DNA of 64,000 bases from Eikenella corrodens (GCF_003990355.1 NZ_CP034670.1:2170001-2234000); one strand, 5' to 3'. Shown: positions 1-8,608, counted from the first letter of the stretch. The notes: generated by a model not told the origin, from the sequence alone. Numbers and translations: made by a program.

Positions 1-537
1 TGCGGCATCGATGGCGCGGGTGGCGTGCTCGAGCAGGCGCACGCGGAAGCCTTCGGCGAGCGCGTCGACCATGCTGAAATACACGCAGAAATCGGCCGCC
101 AACCCCGCCACGTCAATATCGGTTACGCCGTGGGCGCGTAGGTAGGCGGCAAGCCGGGTGCTGCTACGGCGGCCGTTATCGTAAAACGCGCTGTAGCTGT
201 CGGTGTGCTTGTCCATGCCCTTGCGGAATACGGCGGCGATGTGCGTGGTGTTGAGCTCGGGATGGAACGCTGCGCCGCTGCTGCCGGCAATGCAGTGGTC
301 CGGCCACAGCACTTGCTCCAAACCGTGCAGGTTGATGACGTCGAACGGCTTTTTGCCGGCATGGGCGGAGGCGAAGCTCTCGTGCCCGGCGGGGTGCCAG
401 TCTTGCGAGGCCACCACCAGCGGGTAGCTGCCGATAATCCGGTTTACCGGCTCGATAATGGCATCGCCCTCGGCCACAGGCAGGCTGCCGCTTGGCATGA
501 AGTCGTTTTGGATATCGACCAAAAGAAGGGCTCGCAT
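1..537 (-). CDS. pncA: Nicotinamidase, isochorismatase-fold amidohydrolase (3' end outside window)
   Basis: Nicotinamidase hydrolyses nicotinamide to nicotinate and ammonia in the cytoplasmic NAD salvage pathway. Reading from an ATG preceded by a GAGGAG ribosome site gives 179 residues with no stop before the window edge. The family usually has about 210 residues, so roughly 30 are missing. Visible family landmarks are the N-terminal LLLVDIQNDF with catalytic Asp8, the metal-site run SQDWHPAGHESF (Asp46, His48, His52), His81 in WPDHC, Lys106 in FRKGMD, and the nucleophile Cys151 in GLAADFCV. The catalytic Asp/Lys/Cys set is intact, so the enzyme should be active. It is transcribed convergently with nothing visible on its left; dapD lies upstream on the same strand. 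Confidence 0.93.
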   Translation of the reverse strand, partial: MRALLLVDIQNDFMPSGSLPVAEGDAIIEPVNRIIGSYPLVVASQDWHPAGHESFASAHAGKKPFDVINLHGLEQVLWPDHCIAGSSGAAFHPELNTTHIAAVFRKGMDKHTDSYSAFYDNGRRSSTRLAAYLRAHGVTDIDVAGLAADFCVYFSMVDALAEGFRVRLLEHATRAIDAA

Positions 538-606
538 GGTTTTCTCCTCAGTTAAATAGCTTTCAGATAGCCTGCTTGCCTACAGGCTACCTGAAAATCC
601 GGCAAG

Positions 607-1428
607 CTACACGCCGCGCAGCAATTCGTTCACGCTGGTTTTGGCGCGGGTTTGCGCGTCCACTTTTTTCACGATCACGGCGCAGTAGAGGCTGTGCGAG
701 CCGTCTTTCGCGGGCAGGCTGCCGGACACCACCACCGAACCGGCAGGCACGCGGCCGTAGTGGATTTCGCCGGTTTCGCGGTCGTAGATTTTGGTGGATT
801 GGCCGATATACACGCCCATGGAAATCACGCTACCTTCTTCCACAATCACGCCTTCCACGATTTCGCTACGCGCGCCGATGAAGCAGTTGTCTTCAATGAT
901 GGTGGGCGCGGCCTGCAAAGGCTCGAGCACGCCGCCAATGCCCACGCCGCCGCTCAGGTGCACGTTTTTGCCGATTTGCGCGCAAGAGCCCACGGTGGCC
1001 CAAGTGTCCACCATCGTGCCTTCGTCCACATAGGCGCCGATATTCACATAAGAGGGCATCAACACCACGTTTTTACCGATAAAGCTGCCGCGGCGCGCCA
1101 CGGCGCCGGGCACGGCGCGGAAACCGGCTACCTGAAACTGCTGGGGAATCCAATCGGCGAACTTGGTGGGCACTTTGTCGAAATATTTGCTCACGCCGTC
1201 GCTGGATACTTCGTTATCGGCAATGCGGAAGGAAAGCAACACGGCCTTTTTCGCCCACTCGTTCACTTTCCACTGCCCCACGCCCTGCCGCTCGGCCACG
1301 CGCAGGCTGCCGGAATCGAGCTGATAAATCGTATCGAGCACGGCTTCCTTCACTTCGGCGGAAACGCTGTGCGGGGTAATTTCGGCGCGCTGTTCAAACG
1401 CGGTTTCGATGATGCTTTGTAGAGACAT
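607..1428 (-). CDS. dapD: 2,3,4,5-tetrahydropyridine-2,6-dicarboxylate N-succinyltransferase
   Basis: DapD transfers succinyl from succinyl-CoA to tetrahydrodipicolinate in the succinylase branch of lysine and meso-diaminopimelate synthesis. The 273-residue protein matches the normal family length. An N-terminal helical part is followed from about residue 105 by hexapeptide repeats of a left-handed beta-helix (for example the stretch around FIGKNVVLMPSYVNIGAYV and IEDNCFIGARSEIVEG). The start at MSLQS is the family start. A DUS inside the gene is read in frame as FQVA near residue 98. dapB, acting earlier in the same pathway, lies 2 kb away on the other strand. Confidence 0.96.
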   Translation of the reverse strand: MSLQSIIETAFEQRAEITPHSVSAEVKEAVLDTIYQLDSGSLRVAERQGVGQWKVNEWAKKAVLLSFRIADNEVSSDGVSKYFDKVPTKFADWIPQQFQVAGFRAVPGAVARRGSFIGKNVVLMPSYVNIGAYVDEGTMVDTWATVGSCAQIGKNVHLSGGVGIGGVLEPLQAAPTIIEDNCFIGARSEIVEGVIVEEGSVISMGVYIGQSTKIYDRETGEIHYGRVPAGSVVVSGSLPAKDGSHSLYCAVIVKKVDAQTRAKTSVNELLRGV

Positions 1429-1533
1429 GGTTTTTCCTTGCAGGTGATGGGTGATACGGCGGGGTTACTTCACTTTTACTACGGCGTGGCAGCCCGGCAC
1501 GAAAGCAGGTTTATCCGCCATAGAGTAAGCGGG

Positions 1534-1560
1534 AGGCTACCTGAAATTTTCAGGTAGCCT
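1534..1560. terminator. Inverted DUS pair, probable terminator
   Basis: AGGCTACCTGAAA and its complement face each other across a single central base, giving a 13-bp stem. It lies just after the 3' end of aat and ahead of dapD. The surrounding 1429-1621 gap holds no convincing gene; only an 18-codon open frame without a ribosome site was seen. Confidence 0.75.
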
Positions 1561-1621
1561 GCAATCTAAAACAGCCGATATTGTGCCATGTAACACGCTT
1601 CTTGCGAACCGGTTTCGGCAA

Positions 1622-2371
1622 TCATTCCTCCTTGCCGAACCACGCGCCCTGCTGTTGGAGCAGGCGCTGGCCGATGGGCTCGGCAAGTGTTTGTGCGGTC
1701 AGGCGGTTTAATTCGGTCTGGAAATCGTCAAAAGCCAGCAGCTCCGAGCCGAAACGCGCCAGATGCGGCGTGTCTTGCTGGCAATCGATCAAGGCGATGC
1801 CGCAGCGCTGCAAAAACGGCACGGCGTGGGCAAAGGCGATTTTCGAGGCATCGTTCTGCCAGGCAAACATCGATTCGCCAAAAAACACCCGCCCGATCTG
1901 CACGCCGTAAAGCCCGCCGGCCAACAGCAGATGCCCGCCCTCATCGGGATACCAGCATTCGAACGAATGCGCATGGCCGATGCGGTGCAGCTCGTTGTAG
2001 GCTACCTGAAACGCCGGTGCAATCCAACTGCCGCCCTGATGCGGCCTGGGCGTGGCGGCGCAGGCGGAAATCACGGCGTGGAAGTTTTGATTGACCGTTA
2101 CCGCATAATGCCGGTTGCGCATGGTCTTGGCCAGCGAGCGGCCGATGTGCAGCCGCTGGGGCTGCAGCACCGTGCGCGGCGCGGTGGCAAACCAAAAAAA
2201 CAGGCCATCCTCCTCAAACCACGGGAAGATGCCCTGCTGATAGGCTGCCAAAAGCCGTTGTGCCGTCAAATCCCGGCTCACTGCCACCAGGCCGTCGTGT
2301 TCGGCAATGGCCTGATGCGGGTCGGGGAACTGCAAACAGCCTTCCGGCAGCAAAGGAATATTTTGAGCCAT
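1622..2371 (-). CDS. aat: Leucyl/phenylalanyl-tRNA--protein transferase
   Basis: Aat adds Leu or Phe from charged tRNA to proteins with N-terminal Lys or Arg, marking them for ClpAP (N-degron pathway). The 249-residue product starts at MAQNIPLLP. The frame is open further upstream, but this ATG has a GAAAGG ribosome site and matches the family start. Typical stretches are GIFPWFEEDGLFFWFATAPR near residue 50, GGSWI, HSFECWYPDE and LAGGLYGVQIGRVFFGESMF. A DUS within the gene encodes FQVA. The upstream neighbour on the same strand is fur, 47 bp away. Confidence 0.95.
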   Translation of the reverse strand: MAQNIPLLPEGCLQFPDPHQAIAEHDGLVAVSRDLTAQRLLAAYQQGIFPWFEEDGLFFWFATAPRTVLQPQRLHIGRSLAKTMRNRHYAVTVNQNFHAVISACAATPRPHQGGSWIAPAFQVAYNELHRIGHAHSFECWYPDEGGHLLLAGGLYGVQIGRVFFGESMFAWQNDASKIAFAHAVPFLQRCGIALIDCQQDTPHLARFGSELLAFDDFQTELNRLTAQTLAEPIGQRLLQQQGAWFGKEE

Positions 2372-2418
2372 AAAGGCCACCTTTCGGAGCCGTGAGGCTA
2401 CCTGAAAATGCCGCCTGC

Positions 2419-2847
2419 TTATAAATGGTGTTTCTGCTGACAATCGCCGCACACGCCATACAGATACAGCGCGTGATCCACGATGCGGTAGCCGTTATCT
2501 TCGGCAATTTTGCCTTGCAGGCTTTCGATGGTGGGATTGTGAAACTCGGTAACCTTGCCGCATTTCACGCACACGATGTGGTCGTGGTGGTCGCCCTTGT
2601 TCAGTTCGTACACCGCCTTACCGCTCTCGAAATGGTGGCGCAATAAAATATCGGCCTGTTCGAACTGGGTTAAAACGCGGTAAATGGTGGCCACGCCGAT
2701 TTCAACGCCTTCTTCCAGAAGGATGCGGTACACGTCTTCCGCGCTCAGGTGCTCTTCGGCGTGGGTTTCAAACAAATCCAAAATCTTCAGGCGCGGGCCG
2801 GTTACTTTCAGGCCGCTGCCTTTGAGTTGTGCAATATTGTTTTCCAT
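2419..2847 (-). CDS. fur: Ferric uptake regulator Fur
   Basis: Fur is the Fe(II)-responsive repressor of iron uptake genes. The 142-residue protein starts at MENNIAQLK; an upstream in-frame codon adds 12 residues but has no family support. The N-terminal winged helix includes LKVTGPRLKILDLFE and the recognition region GVATIYRVLTQFE. The dimerisation half holds the metal-site histidines in KGDHHDHIVCVKCGKVTEF (about residues 84-102) and a C-terminal CGDC pair, so both zinc cysteine pairs are kept. It is divergent from bamE, as in Neisseria. Confidence 0.96.
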   Translation of the reverse strand: MENNIAQLKGSGLKVTGPRLKILDLFETHAEEHLSAEDVYRILLEEGVEIGVATIYRVLTQFEQADILLRHHFESGKAVYELNKGDHHDHIVCVKCGKVTEFHNPTIESLQGKIAEDNGYRIVDHALYLYGVCGDCQQKHHL

Positions 2848-2887
2848 GATGTATGATGTTCTGTCGCTCAAATTTGTCAGCAACCGT

Positions 2888-2893
2888 TATAAT
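2888..2893 (+). promoter_or_regulatory. Candidate -10 box for bamE
   Basis: A perfect TATAAT lies in the divergent fur/bamE spacer, about 75 bp before the bamE start. No good -35 element is seen at 17 bp, so the assignment rests on the -10 alone in a G+C-rich genome. Confidence 0.4.
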
Positions 2894-2970
2894 ACGCATT
2901 TTTAAGGCACTTGCCCACCTTTAAATTACTCAGCCGGGGCGGTGCGCGATTTATCTTGAAAGGCATGTTT

Positions 2971-3357
2971 GTGAATAAATCCGTTTATTTGGCCTTGGCC
3001 GCCTGCATCGGCTTGGCCGCGTGCAGCACCGAACGCCTCGCCCGCTTCCCCTCCTACAAGCTCACCATCGTGCAGGGCAACGAGCTCGATTTGCAGGCCG
3101 TAGCCTCGCTGCACCAAGGCTTGAGCAAAGAGCAGGTGCAGCACATCCTGGGCACGCCGCTGCTGCGCGACCCGCTGCACGGCAACCGCTGGGACTACGT
3201 TTTTGAAGTGAGCCGCGGCGGCAAAGTGCGCGAACGCAAAAACCTCACCCTGTATTTCGATGCGAACGATTCCCTGGTTAAAGCCGAAGGCGACGTATTG
3301 GACGAGTTGCGCAAGCAACAACAGCAAGCCGCGCCTGCCGGCCAAGCCGCGCAATAA
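2971..3357 (+). CDS. bamE: Outer membrane assembly lipoprotein BamE (OmlA/SmpA)
   Basis: BamE is a lipoprotein of the BAM complex that inserts beta-barrel proteins into the outer membrane. I chose the GTG at 2971 because GAAAGG sits 7 bp upstream and the resulting VNKSVYLALAACIGLAACS has a normal signal peptide and lipobox LAAC; an ATG six bases earlier lies only one base from that ribosome site. The BamE fold follows, with FPSYKLTIVQGNELD, GLSKEQVQHILGTPLLRDPLH and RWDYVFEV. The Gln/Ala-rich tail is disordered. The dapB start follows after 18 bp, suggesting co-transcription. Confidence 0.92.
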   Translation: MNKSVYLALAACIGLAACSTERLARFPSYKLTIVQGNELDLQAVASLHQGLSKEQVQHILGTPLLRDPLHGNRWDYVFEVSRGGKVRERKNLTLYFDANDSLVKAEGDVLDELRKQQQQAAPAGQAAQ

Positions 3358-3375
3358 TCCCGCTTGAGGAACATT

Positions 3376-4191
3376 ATGTCTGCCACCATTAGAGTTGCCC
3401 TGGCCGGGGTAAACGGCCGCATGGGCAAAGTGCTGGTTGAGGCCGTAGCCGCCAATCCGCACACCGTGCTTACCGGCGCGCTGGAACACGCAGGCTCCGA
3501 AGCCTTAGGCTTGGATGCCGGCCATGCTTCCGGCTTGAAAACGGGCGTAGCCGTCAGCAGCGACATCGATGCCGTGCTCGCCAACTGCGACGTGCTCATC
3601 GATTTCACCCGCCCCAACGTTTCAGGTAGCCTTTTGCCCCGCTGCGCCGAGCACGGCATCAAAATGGTTATCGGCACCACCGGTTTCGACGAAGCGGGCA
3701 AAGCCGCCATCGCCGCCGCCGCAGAACACACCGGCATCGTGTTTGCCGCCAACTTCAGCATCGGCGTAAACCTCACCTTCCACATCCTCGACACCGTAAC
3801 CCGCGTGCTGAACGAAGGCTACGACATCGAAATCATCGAAGCACACCACCGCCACAAAGTGGACGCCCCCAGCGGCACCGCCCTGCGTATGGGCGAAGTG
3901 ATTGCCCACGCCCTCGGCCGCAACCTGGCCGACTGCGCCGTGTATGGCCGCGAAGGCCACACCGGCGCGCGCAGCCCGCAAACCATCGGTTTTGCCACCG
4001 TGCGCGGCGGCGACATCGTGGGCGAACACACCGTCCTGTTTGCCGGCGAAGGCGAGCGCGTGGAAATCACCCACAAAGCCTCCAGCCGCATGACCTTTGC
4101 CGCCGGCGCCGTGCGTGCCGCCGTGTGGCTGCAACAGCAACGCACCGGCCTATACGACATGCAAGACGTATTGGGCCTAAACAACCGTTAA
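3376..4191 (+). CDS. dapB: 4-hydroxy-tetrahydrodipicolinate reductase
   Basis: DapB reduces hydroxy-tetrahydrodipicolinate with NAD(P)H in the lysine/diaminopimelate pathway. The 271-residue form starts at MSATIRVALAG with GAGGA correctly spaced; an in-frame codon 12 bases upstream is less likely. The nucleotide loop is AGVNGRMGKVL (residues 10-20), the TTGF loop lies near residue 100, and the family signature EAHHRHKVDAPSGTALRMGE lies near residue 155. A DUS inside the gene is read as SGS in NVSGSLLP. It follows bamE closely and is followed by yggX, all co-oriented. Confidence 0.96.
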   Translation: MSATIRVALAGVNGRMGKVLVEAVAANPHTVLTGALEHAGSEALGLDAGHASGLKTGVAVSSDIDAVLANCDVLIDFTRPNVSGSLLPRCAEHGIKMVIGTTGFDEAGKAAIAAAAEHTGIVFAANFSIGVNLTFHILDTVTRVLNEGYDIEIIEAHHRHKVDAPSGTALRMGEVIAHALGRNLADCAVYGREGHTGARSPQTIGFATVRGGDIVGEHTVLFAGEGERVEITHKASSRMTFAAGAVRAAVWLQQQRTGLYDMQDVLGLNNR

Positions 4192-4221
4192 CCCACCCGC
4201 ACCACCTAAAAAGGAAAGCAC

Positions 4222-4497
4222 ATGACCCGCATGGTAAACTGCATCAAACTGGGCAAAGAAGCGCCCGGCCTCAAATTCCCGCCCCTGCCCAACGATTTGG
4301 GCAAGCGCATTTTCGAACACGTATCGCAAGAAGCATGGGATGCCTGGACGCGCCACCAAACCATGCTCATCAACGAAAACCGCCTCAGCCTGGCCGACCC
4401 GCGCGCCCGCCAGTATCTCGCCCAGCAGATGGAAAACTACTTCTTCGGCGACGGCGAAGCCGACACGGTGCAAGGCTACGTTCCGCCCGCCGAATAA
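4222..4497 (+). CDS. yggX: Probable Fe(2+)-trafficking protein YggX
   Basis: YggX family proteins protect iron-sulfur clusters and are linked to iron handling under oxidative stress; the exact mechanism is unsettled. The 91-residue product is of normal family length. It has the start MVNCIKLGKEAPGL (after a three-residue MTR extension) with the single conserved Cys, then FPPLPNDLGKRIFEHVSQEAWDAW and RQYLAQQMENYFF. AAGGAAAG precedes the ATG. It is the last gene of the bamE-dapB-yggX group and is closed by a DUS-based hairpin. Confidence 0.94.
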   Translation: MTRMVNCIKLGKEAPGLKFPPLPNDLGKRIFEHVSQEAWDAWTRHQTMLINENRLSLADPRARQYLAQQMENYFFGDGEADTVQGYVPPAE

Positions 4498-4510
4498 CCC
4501 CGCCCGACAA

Positions 4511-4564
4511 AGGCTACCTGAAAAAGGCTACCTGAAAATCCCCGCCGTGGTTTTCAGGTAGCCT
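4511..4564. terminator. DUS cluster forming a hairpin between yggX and dnaG
   Basis: Two direct DUS copies (from 4511 and 4525) are followed by one inverted copy ending at 4564. The second and third form a stem with a short loop. It separates the yggX group from dnaG-rpoD. Confidence 0.7.
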
Positions 4565-4594
4565 CAATCCGTTTCCCAAACCGAGCGCCGAAGC

Positions 4595-6379
4595 ATGATT
4601 CCCAGCGAATTCATCGACGAGCTGCTGGCCAAAACCGATATTGTCGACATCATCGACGAGAGCGTGCCGCTGAAGAAAGGCGGCGCCAACTACATGGCCT
4701 GCTGCCCGTTCCACAAAGAAAAAACCCCGTCGTTCTCCGTCAGCCCGAGCAAACAGTTCTACCACTGCTTCGGCTGCGGCGCACACGGCACGGCCATCGG
4801 TTTCGTCATGGAATACCAAGGGCTGGGCTTCACCGAAGCCGTGCAGTATCTGGCCGACCGCGCCGGCATGGCGGTGCCGCAGCAAAAAGGCCGGCAGGAA
4901 AGCCCCAAAGCGCGCGCGCGCCGCAAACAACGCCAGCAAACCCTGGAAGAAACCACCGCCCAAGCCGCCGCCTTCTACACCCGCGAGCTGGCCGCCAACG
5001 AAGCGGCCAAAGGCTACCTGAAAAAACGCGGCCTCTCCGATGAAGTTGCCGCCCACTACGGCCTGGGCTACGCACCCGACAGCTGGCGGCCGCTGGCGCA
5101 AAGTTTCGCCCCCTACCCTTCCGAAGCGCTGGTCAACAGCGGCATGGTGATTGAAAAAGACGGCAGCCACTACGACCGCTTCCGCCACCGCATCATGTTC
5201 CCCATCCGCAACAGCAGCGGGCAGGTTATCGGCTTCGGCGGCCGCGTGTTGGACGACTCCAAACCCAAATACCTCAACTCGCCCGACACCCCGCTGTTCG
5301 ATAAAGGCAAAAACCTCTACGGCCTCTACGAAGCCCGTGCCGCCGTGAAAGAAGCCGGCCGCATCCTGGTGGTGGAGGGCTATATGGACGTAGTGGCGCT
5401 GGCGCAGTTCGGCATCGGCTACTGCGTGGCCGCACTGGGCACCGCCACCACCGCCGAGCACGTTAAAATCCTGATGCGCCAAACCGACAGCATCTATTTC
5501 TGCTTCGACGGCGACGCGGCCGGGCGCAAAGCCGCCTGGCGCGCATTGGAAAACGCCCTGCCCCAGCTGAAAGACGGCAAATCGCTGCACTTCCTCTTCC
5601 TGCCTGAAAGCCACGACCCTGACAGCTATGTGCGCGAACACGGCCGCGAACGTTTTGAAGATATGCTGCTGCACCAAAGCAAGCCGCTTTCCGCCTATTT
5701 TTGGGACGCGCTCACCGCCAAACTCGATTTACGCAGCCAAGAAGGCAAGGCCGAATTGGTGAAAACCGCCGCCCCGCTGCTCACCCAGATTACCGCCCCC
5801 GCCCTCGCCTTCCTGCTCAAGCAGGAACTGAGCAACTTAGTGGGCATCGACCCGGCCAACCTGGCGCACCTGATGGGGCAGGAAGCCCCCAAACGCCATG
5901 TTGCCCAGCAACGCTACACCCTGCCGCGCCAAACCTTCCGCCAACCGCAAATGCTGAGCTTGGCTCAACAACAAATCCGCCGCCTATTGATAAATCCGCA
6001 ATGGGCTGCATATATCGACCTGCCCGACCATCTGGAACTGGATGCCGACCTTGCCTGCCTGAGCGTCATGGCCGCCCATGTGCGCCGCAGCCCCTCGCCG
6101 CTATCCAGCGCCGGATTGATGGAAGCCATGCGCAACACCCCCTATTACGGCAACATCGGCCGCATCATGCAGTCCGGCACGGACAACGCCCACTTCGAGG
6201 GGGATGGCGAATCCGACGCACTGGAGTTCCAATCGGGTATGCAAAAATTAATGACCGCCTTGAAAACCCAGCAAGTTGAAGCGTTGAAACGCAAACGCAT
6301 CGAACACGGCTTGAGCGATGACGAAACCAAACTGCTGCTGGAGCTTTTGAGGCTTCCACCCGCCAACGGCACCATTTAG
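4595..6379 (+). CDS. dnaG: DNA primase
   Basis: DnaG makes RNA primers for Okazaki fragments at the replication fork. The 594 residues show the CHC2 zinc finger (Cys37, His40, Cys58, Cys61 in CCPFHKEKTPSF and HCFGCGAHG), the catalytic core with FGGRVLDDSKPKYLNSPDT, and the TOPRIM region with VVEGYMDVVAL and FDGDAAGRKAAWRA near residues 260-315. The C-terminal 150 residues are the variable DnaB-binding domain. A DUS is read as GYLK near residue 146. The gene runs directly into rpoD, the classic macromolecular-synthesis pairing. Confidence 0.97.
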   Translation: MIPSEFIDELLAKTDIVDIIDESVPLKKGGANYMACCPFHKEKTPSFSVSPSKQFYHCFGCGAHGTAIGFVMEYQGLGFTEAVQYLADRAGMAVPQQKGRQESPKARARRKQRQQTLEETTAQAAAFYTRELAANEAAKGYLKKRGLSDEVAAHYGLGYAPDSWRPLAQSFAPYPSEALVNSGMVIEKDGSHYDRFRHRIMFPIRNSSGQVIGFGGRVLDDSKPKYLNSPDTPLFDKGKNLYGLYEARAAVKEAGRILVVEGYMDVVALAQFGIGYCVAALGTATTAEHVKILMRQTDSIYFCFDGDAAGRKAAWRALENALPQLKDGKSLHFLFLPESHDPDSYVREHGRERFEDMLLHQSKPLSAYFWDALTAKLDLRSQEGKAELVKTAAPLLTQITAPALAFLLKQELSNLVGIDPANLAHLMGQEAPKRHVAQQRYTLPRQTFRQPQMLSLAQQQIRRLLINPQWAAYIDLPDHLELDADLACLSVMAAHVRRSPSPLSSAGLMEAMRNTPYYGNIGRIMQSGTDNAHFEGDGESDALEFQSGMQKLMTALKTQQVEALKRKRIEHGLSDDETKLLLELLRLPPANGTI

Positions 6380-6420
6380 GGCAATGCCGACTACACCGAC
6401 CTGCGAACAACGAGAGAAAC

Positions 6421-8367
6421 ATGTCCGAACAGAACAACCCCGCCACCGAAGAACAAGACGAAAGCAACCGCCCGCTCACCCCAGAGGAGCAAAGGGCACG
6501 GCTCAGACAGCTGATTCTGCAAGGTAAAGAACGCGGCTACATCACCTACGCCGAAATCAACGACGCCCTGCCCGACGACATGTCGGATGCCGATCAGATC
6601 GACAACATCGTCAATATGATTTCCGGCCTGGGCATTCAGGTAACCGAAGAAACGCCCGACAGCGAAACCCTGCTGATGGCCGACAACACGGCCAATATGA
6701 CCGACGACGACGCCGTTGCCGAAGCCGAAGCCGCCCTCTCCAGCGCCGACTCAGAATTCGGCCGTACCACCGACCCCGTGCGCATGTATATGCGCGAAAT
6801 GGGGCAGGTGGATTTGCTCACGCGCGAAGACGAAATCGTTATCGCCAAAAAAATCGAAACCGCCCTGCGCAACATGATTCAGGCCATCTCCGCCTGCCCC
6901 GGTTCGGTTGCCGAAATTCTCGAACTGATTGAAAAAATCCGCAACGACGAAATCCGCGTGGACGAAGTGGTGGAAGACATCATCGACCCGCACGAAGAGT
7001 TGCTCGACGAATTGGGCATCGGCGTGGAAAAAGTCGAAGAAGCCGCTCCCGATACCGATTTGGATGAAGACGAAGACGAAGAGGCAGACGAAGAAGACAC
7101 CGACGAAGAAGATGCCGGCGCCATCTCCGCCGCCAACCTCGAAGAGCTCAAGCAAAAAGTGCTGACCCACTTCGAAGACATCGAAGACGCCTACCGGAAA
7201 ATGATTGCCGCACTGCAAAAACACCACAGCCGGCACAAATCCTACCTGGCTTCGCGCAACTATATCGCCGAGCGGCTGCTCAACGTGCGCTTCACCACCC
7301 GCCAAATCGAAACCCTGAGCAACAACCTGCGCACCCGCGTGGACAACATCCGCCGCCTGGAGCGCGAAATCCGCGACATCTGCCTCAACCGTGTGCACAT
7401 GGAACGCGACTACTTCATCAGCAACTTCCTGCCCAACATTACCGATTTGGGCTGGATAGAGACCGAAATCGGCAAAAACCACACATGGAGCGAAGCCCTG
7501 AGCCGCTTCCAATACGCCATCCTTGAAAAACAGAACGTCCTCATCGAGCAGGAGCAGCACGCGCAGATTTCCATTGCCGAACTGAAAGAAATCAGCAAGA
7601 ACATGGTGGCAAACGAAAAAGAAACCGCCGCCGCCAAGCGGGAAATGATCCAGGCCAACCTGCGCTTGGTGATTTCCATCGCTAAAAAATACACCAACCG
7701 CGGCCTGCAATTCCTCGATTTGATTCAGGAAGGCAACATCGGCCTGATGAAAGCGGTGGACAAATTCGAATACCGGCGCGGCTACAAATTCTCCACCTAC
7801 GCCACCTGGTGGATACGCCAGGCCATCACCCGTTCGATTGCCGACCAGGCGCGCACCATCCGCATCCCGGTACACATGATTGAAACCATCAACAAAATGA
7901 ACCGCGTATCCCGCCAATACCTGCAGGAAACCGGCGAAGACCCCGATGCCGCCAAGCTGGCCGAGCTGATGGAAATGCCGGAAGAGAAAATCCGCAAAAT
8001 CATGAAGATTGCCAAAGAGCCGATTTCCATGGAAACCCCGATCGGCGACGACGACGACAGCCATCTGGGCGACTTCATCGAAGACGTGAACAACGTTGCC
8101 CCGGCCGAAGCCGCCATGTATTCCAGCCTGCGCGATGCCACCAAAGACGTACTCGAAAGCCTCACCCCGCGCGAAGCCAAAGTATTGCGCATGCGCTTCG
8201 GTATCGACATGAACACCGACCACACGCTGGAAGAAGTGGGCAAACAGTTCGACGTAACCCGCGAACGTATCCGCCAAATCGAAGCCAAAGCCCTGCGCAA
8301 ACTGCGCCATCCCACCCGTAGCGACCGCTTGCGCAGCTTCCTAGATAGCGAGGAAAACAAGCAGTAA
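6421..8367 (+). CDS. rpoD: RNA polymerase primary sigma factor (sigma-70)
   Basis: RpoD directs RNA polymerase to housekeeping promoters. The 648-residue protein has region 1.1 at the N-terminus, a very acidic insert near residues 210-235 in the non-conserved region, region 2 with LQFLDLIQEGNIGLMKAV and YKFSTYATWWIRQAITR, region 3 with RIPVHMIETINK, and region 4 ending in the helix-turn-helix VTRERIRQIEAKALRKLRHP. Regions 2 and 4 are fully conserved, so standard -35/-10 promoters are expected. It lies 41 bp after dnaG. Confidence 0.98.
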   Translation: MSEQNNPATEEQDESNRPLTPEEQRARLRQLILQGKERGYITYAEINDALPDDMSDADQIDNIVNMISGLGIQVTEETPDSETLLMADNTANMTDDDAVAEAEAALSSADSEFGRTTDPVRMYMREMGQVDLLTREDEIVIAKKIETALRNMIQAISACPGSVAEILELIEKIRNDEIRVDEVVEDIIDPHEELLDELGIGVEKVEEAAPDTDLDEDEDEEADEEDTDEEDAGAISAANLEELKQKVLTHFEDIEDAYRKMIAALQKHHSRHKSYLASRNYIAERLLNVRFTTRQIETLSNNLRTRVDNIRRLEREIRDICLNRVHMERDYFISNFLPNITDLGWIETEIGKNHTWSEALSRFQYAILEKQNVLIEQEQHAQISIAELKEISKNMVANEKETAAAKREMIQANLRLVISIAKKYTNRGLQFLDLIQEGNIGLMKAVDKFEYRRGYKFSTYATWWIRQAITRSIADQARTIRIPVHMIETINKMNRVSRQYLQETGEDPDAAKLAELMEMPEEKIRKIMKIAKEPISMETPIGDDDDSHLGDFIEDVNNVAPAEAAMYSSLRDATKDVLESLTPREAKVLRMRFGIDMNTDHTLEEVGKQFDVTRERIRQIEAKALRKLRHPTRSDRLRSFLDSEENKQ

Positions 8368-8415
8368 TCCTTGCTAGGCCGGCGGCTTATCGGTACAATG
8401 CCGCCCTTTCTAGCC

Positions 8416-8491
8416 GGGTCTGTAGCTCAGGGGTTAGAGCAGAGGACTCATAATCCTTTGGTCGCTGGTTCGAGACCAGCCAGACCCACCA
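8416..8491 (+). tRNA. tRNA with CAU anticodon (tRNA-Ile2 or elongator tRNA-Met)
   Basis: A 76-nt cloverleaf with acceptor GGGTCTG/CAGACCC, encoded CCA, and the anticodon loop CTCATAA. CAU can be elongator Met or the lysidine-modified Ile2. The anticodon-to-T-arm run TTTGGTCGCTGGTTC resembles the Ile2 gene of E. coli as I remember it, but acceptor pair 4-69 is U-A, as in Met. The identity is therefore left open. Confidence 0.93.
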
Positions 8492-8500
8492 AGAATTGCC

Positions 8501-8533
8501 AACAGGCTGCACACCGTTGCAGCCTGTTTTCTA
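8501..8533 (+). terminator. Intrinsic terminator after the tRNA
   Basis: CAGGCTGCA (8503-8511) pairs with TGCAGCCTG (8518-8526) across a 6-nt loop and is followed by TTTTCTATT, a normal Rho-independent terminator for the rpoD/tRNA transcript. Confidence 0.85.
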
Positions 8534-8608
8534 TTAGAAACCGTCCTGCTGCCAAAAATAATACTGGTCAGATTCGCAAAAATCCTGTATAGTTCGCGCT
8601 CTTGAACC

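Noticed and set aside
652..1422. Long open frame on the plus strand across dapD
   Set aside because: It is a His/Ala/Gly-rich mirror of the dapD coding strand, as expected in G+C-rich DNA; there is no ribosome site or family resemblance.
1465..1521. 18-codon minus-strand frame MADKPAFVPGC..
   Set aside because: It has no ribosome site and lies between a DUS terminator and dapD; too little to call a gene.
6751..8310. 519-codon minus-strand open frame across rpoD
   Set aside because: It is antisense to a clearly conserved sigma factor gene, and its composition (Phe/Val/His-rich) is that of an antisense shadow.
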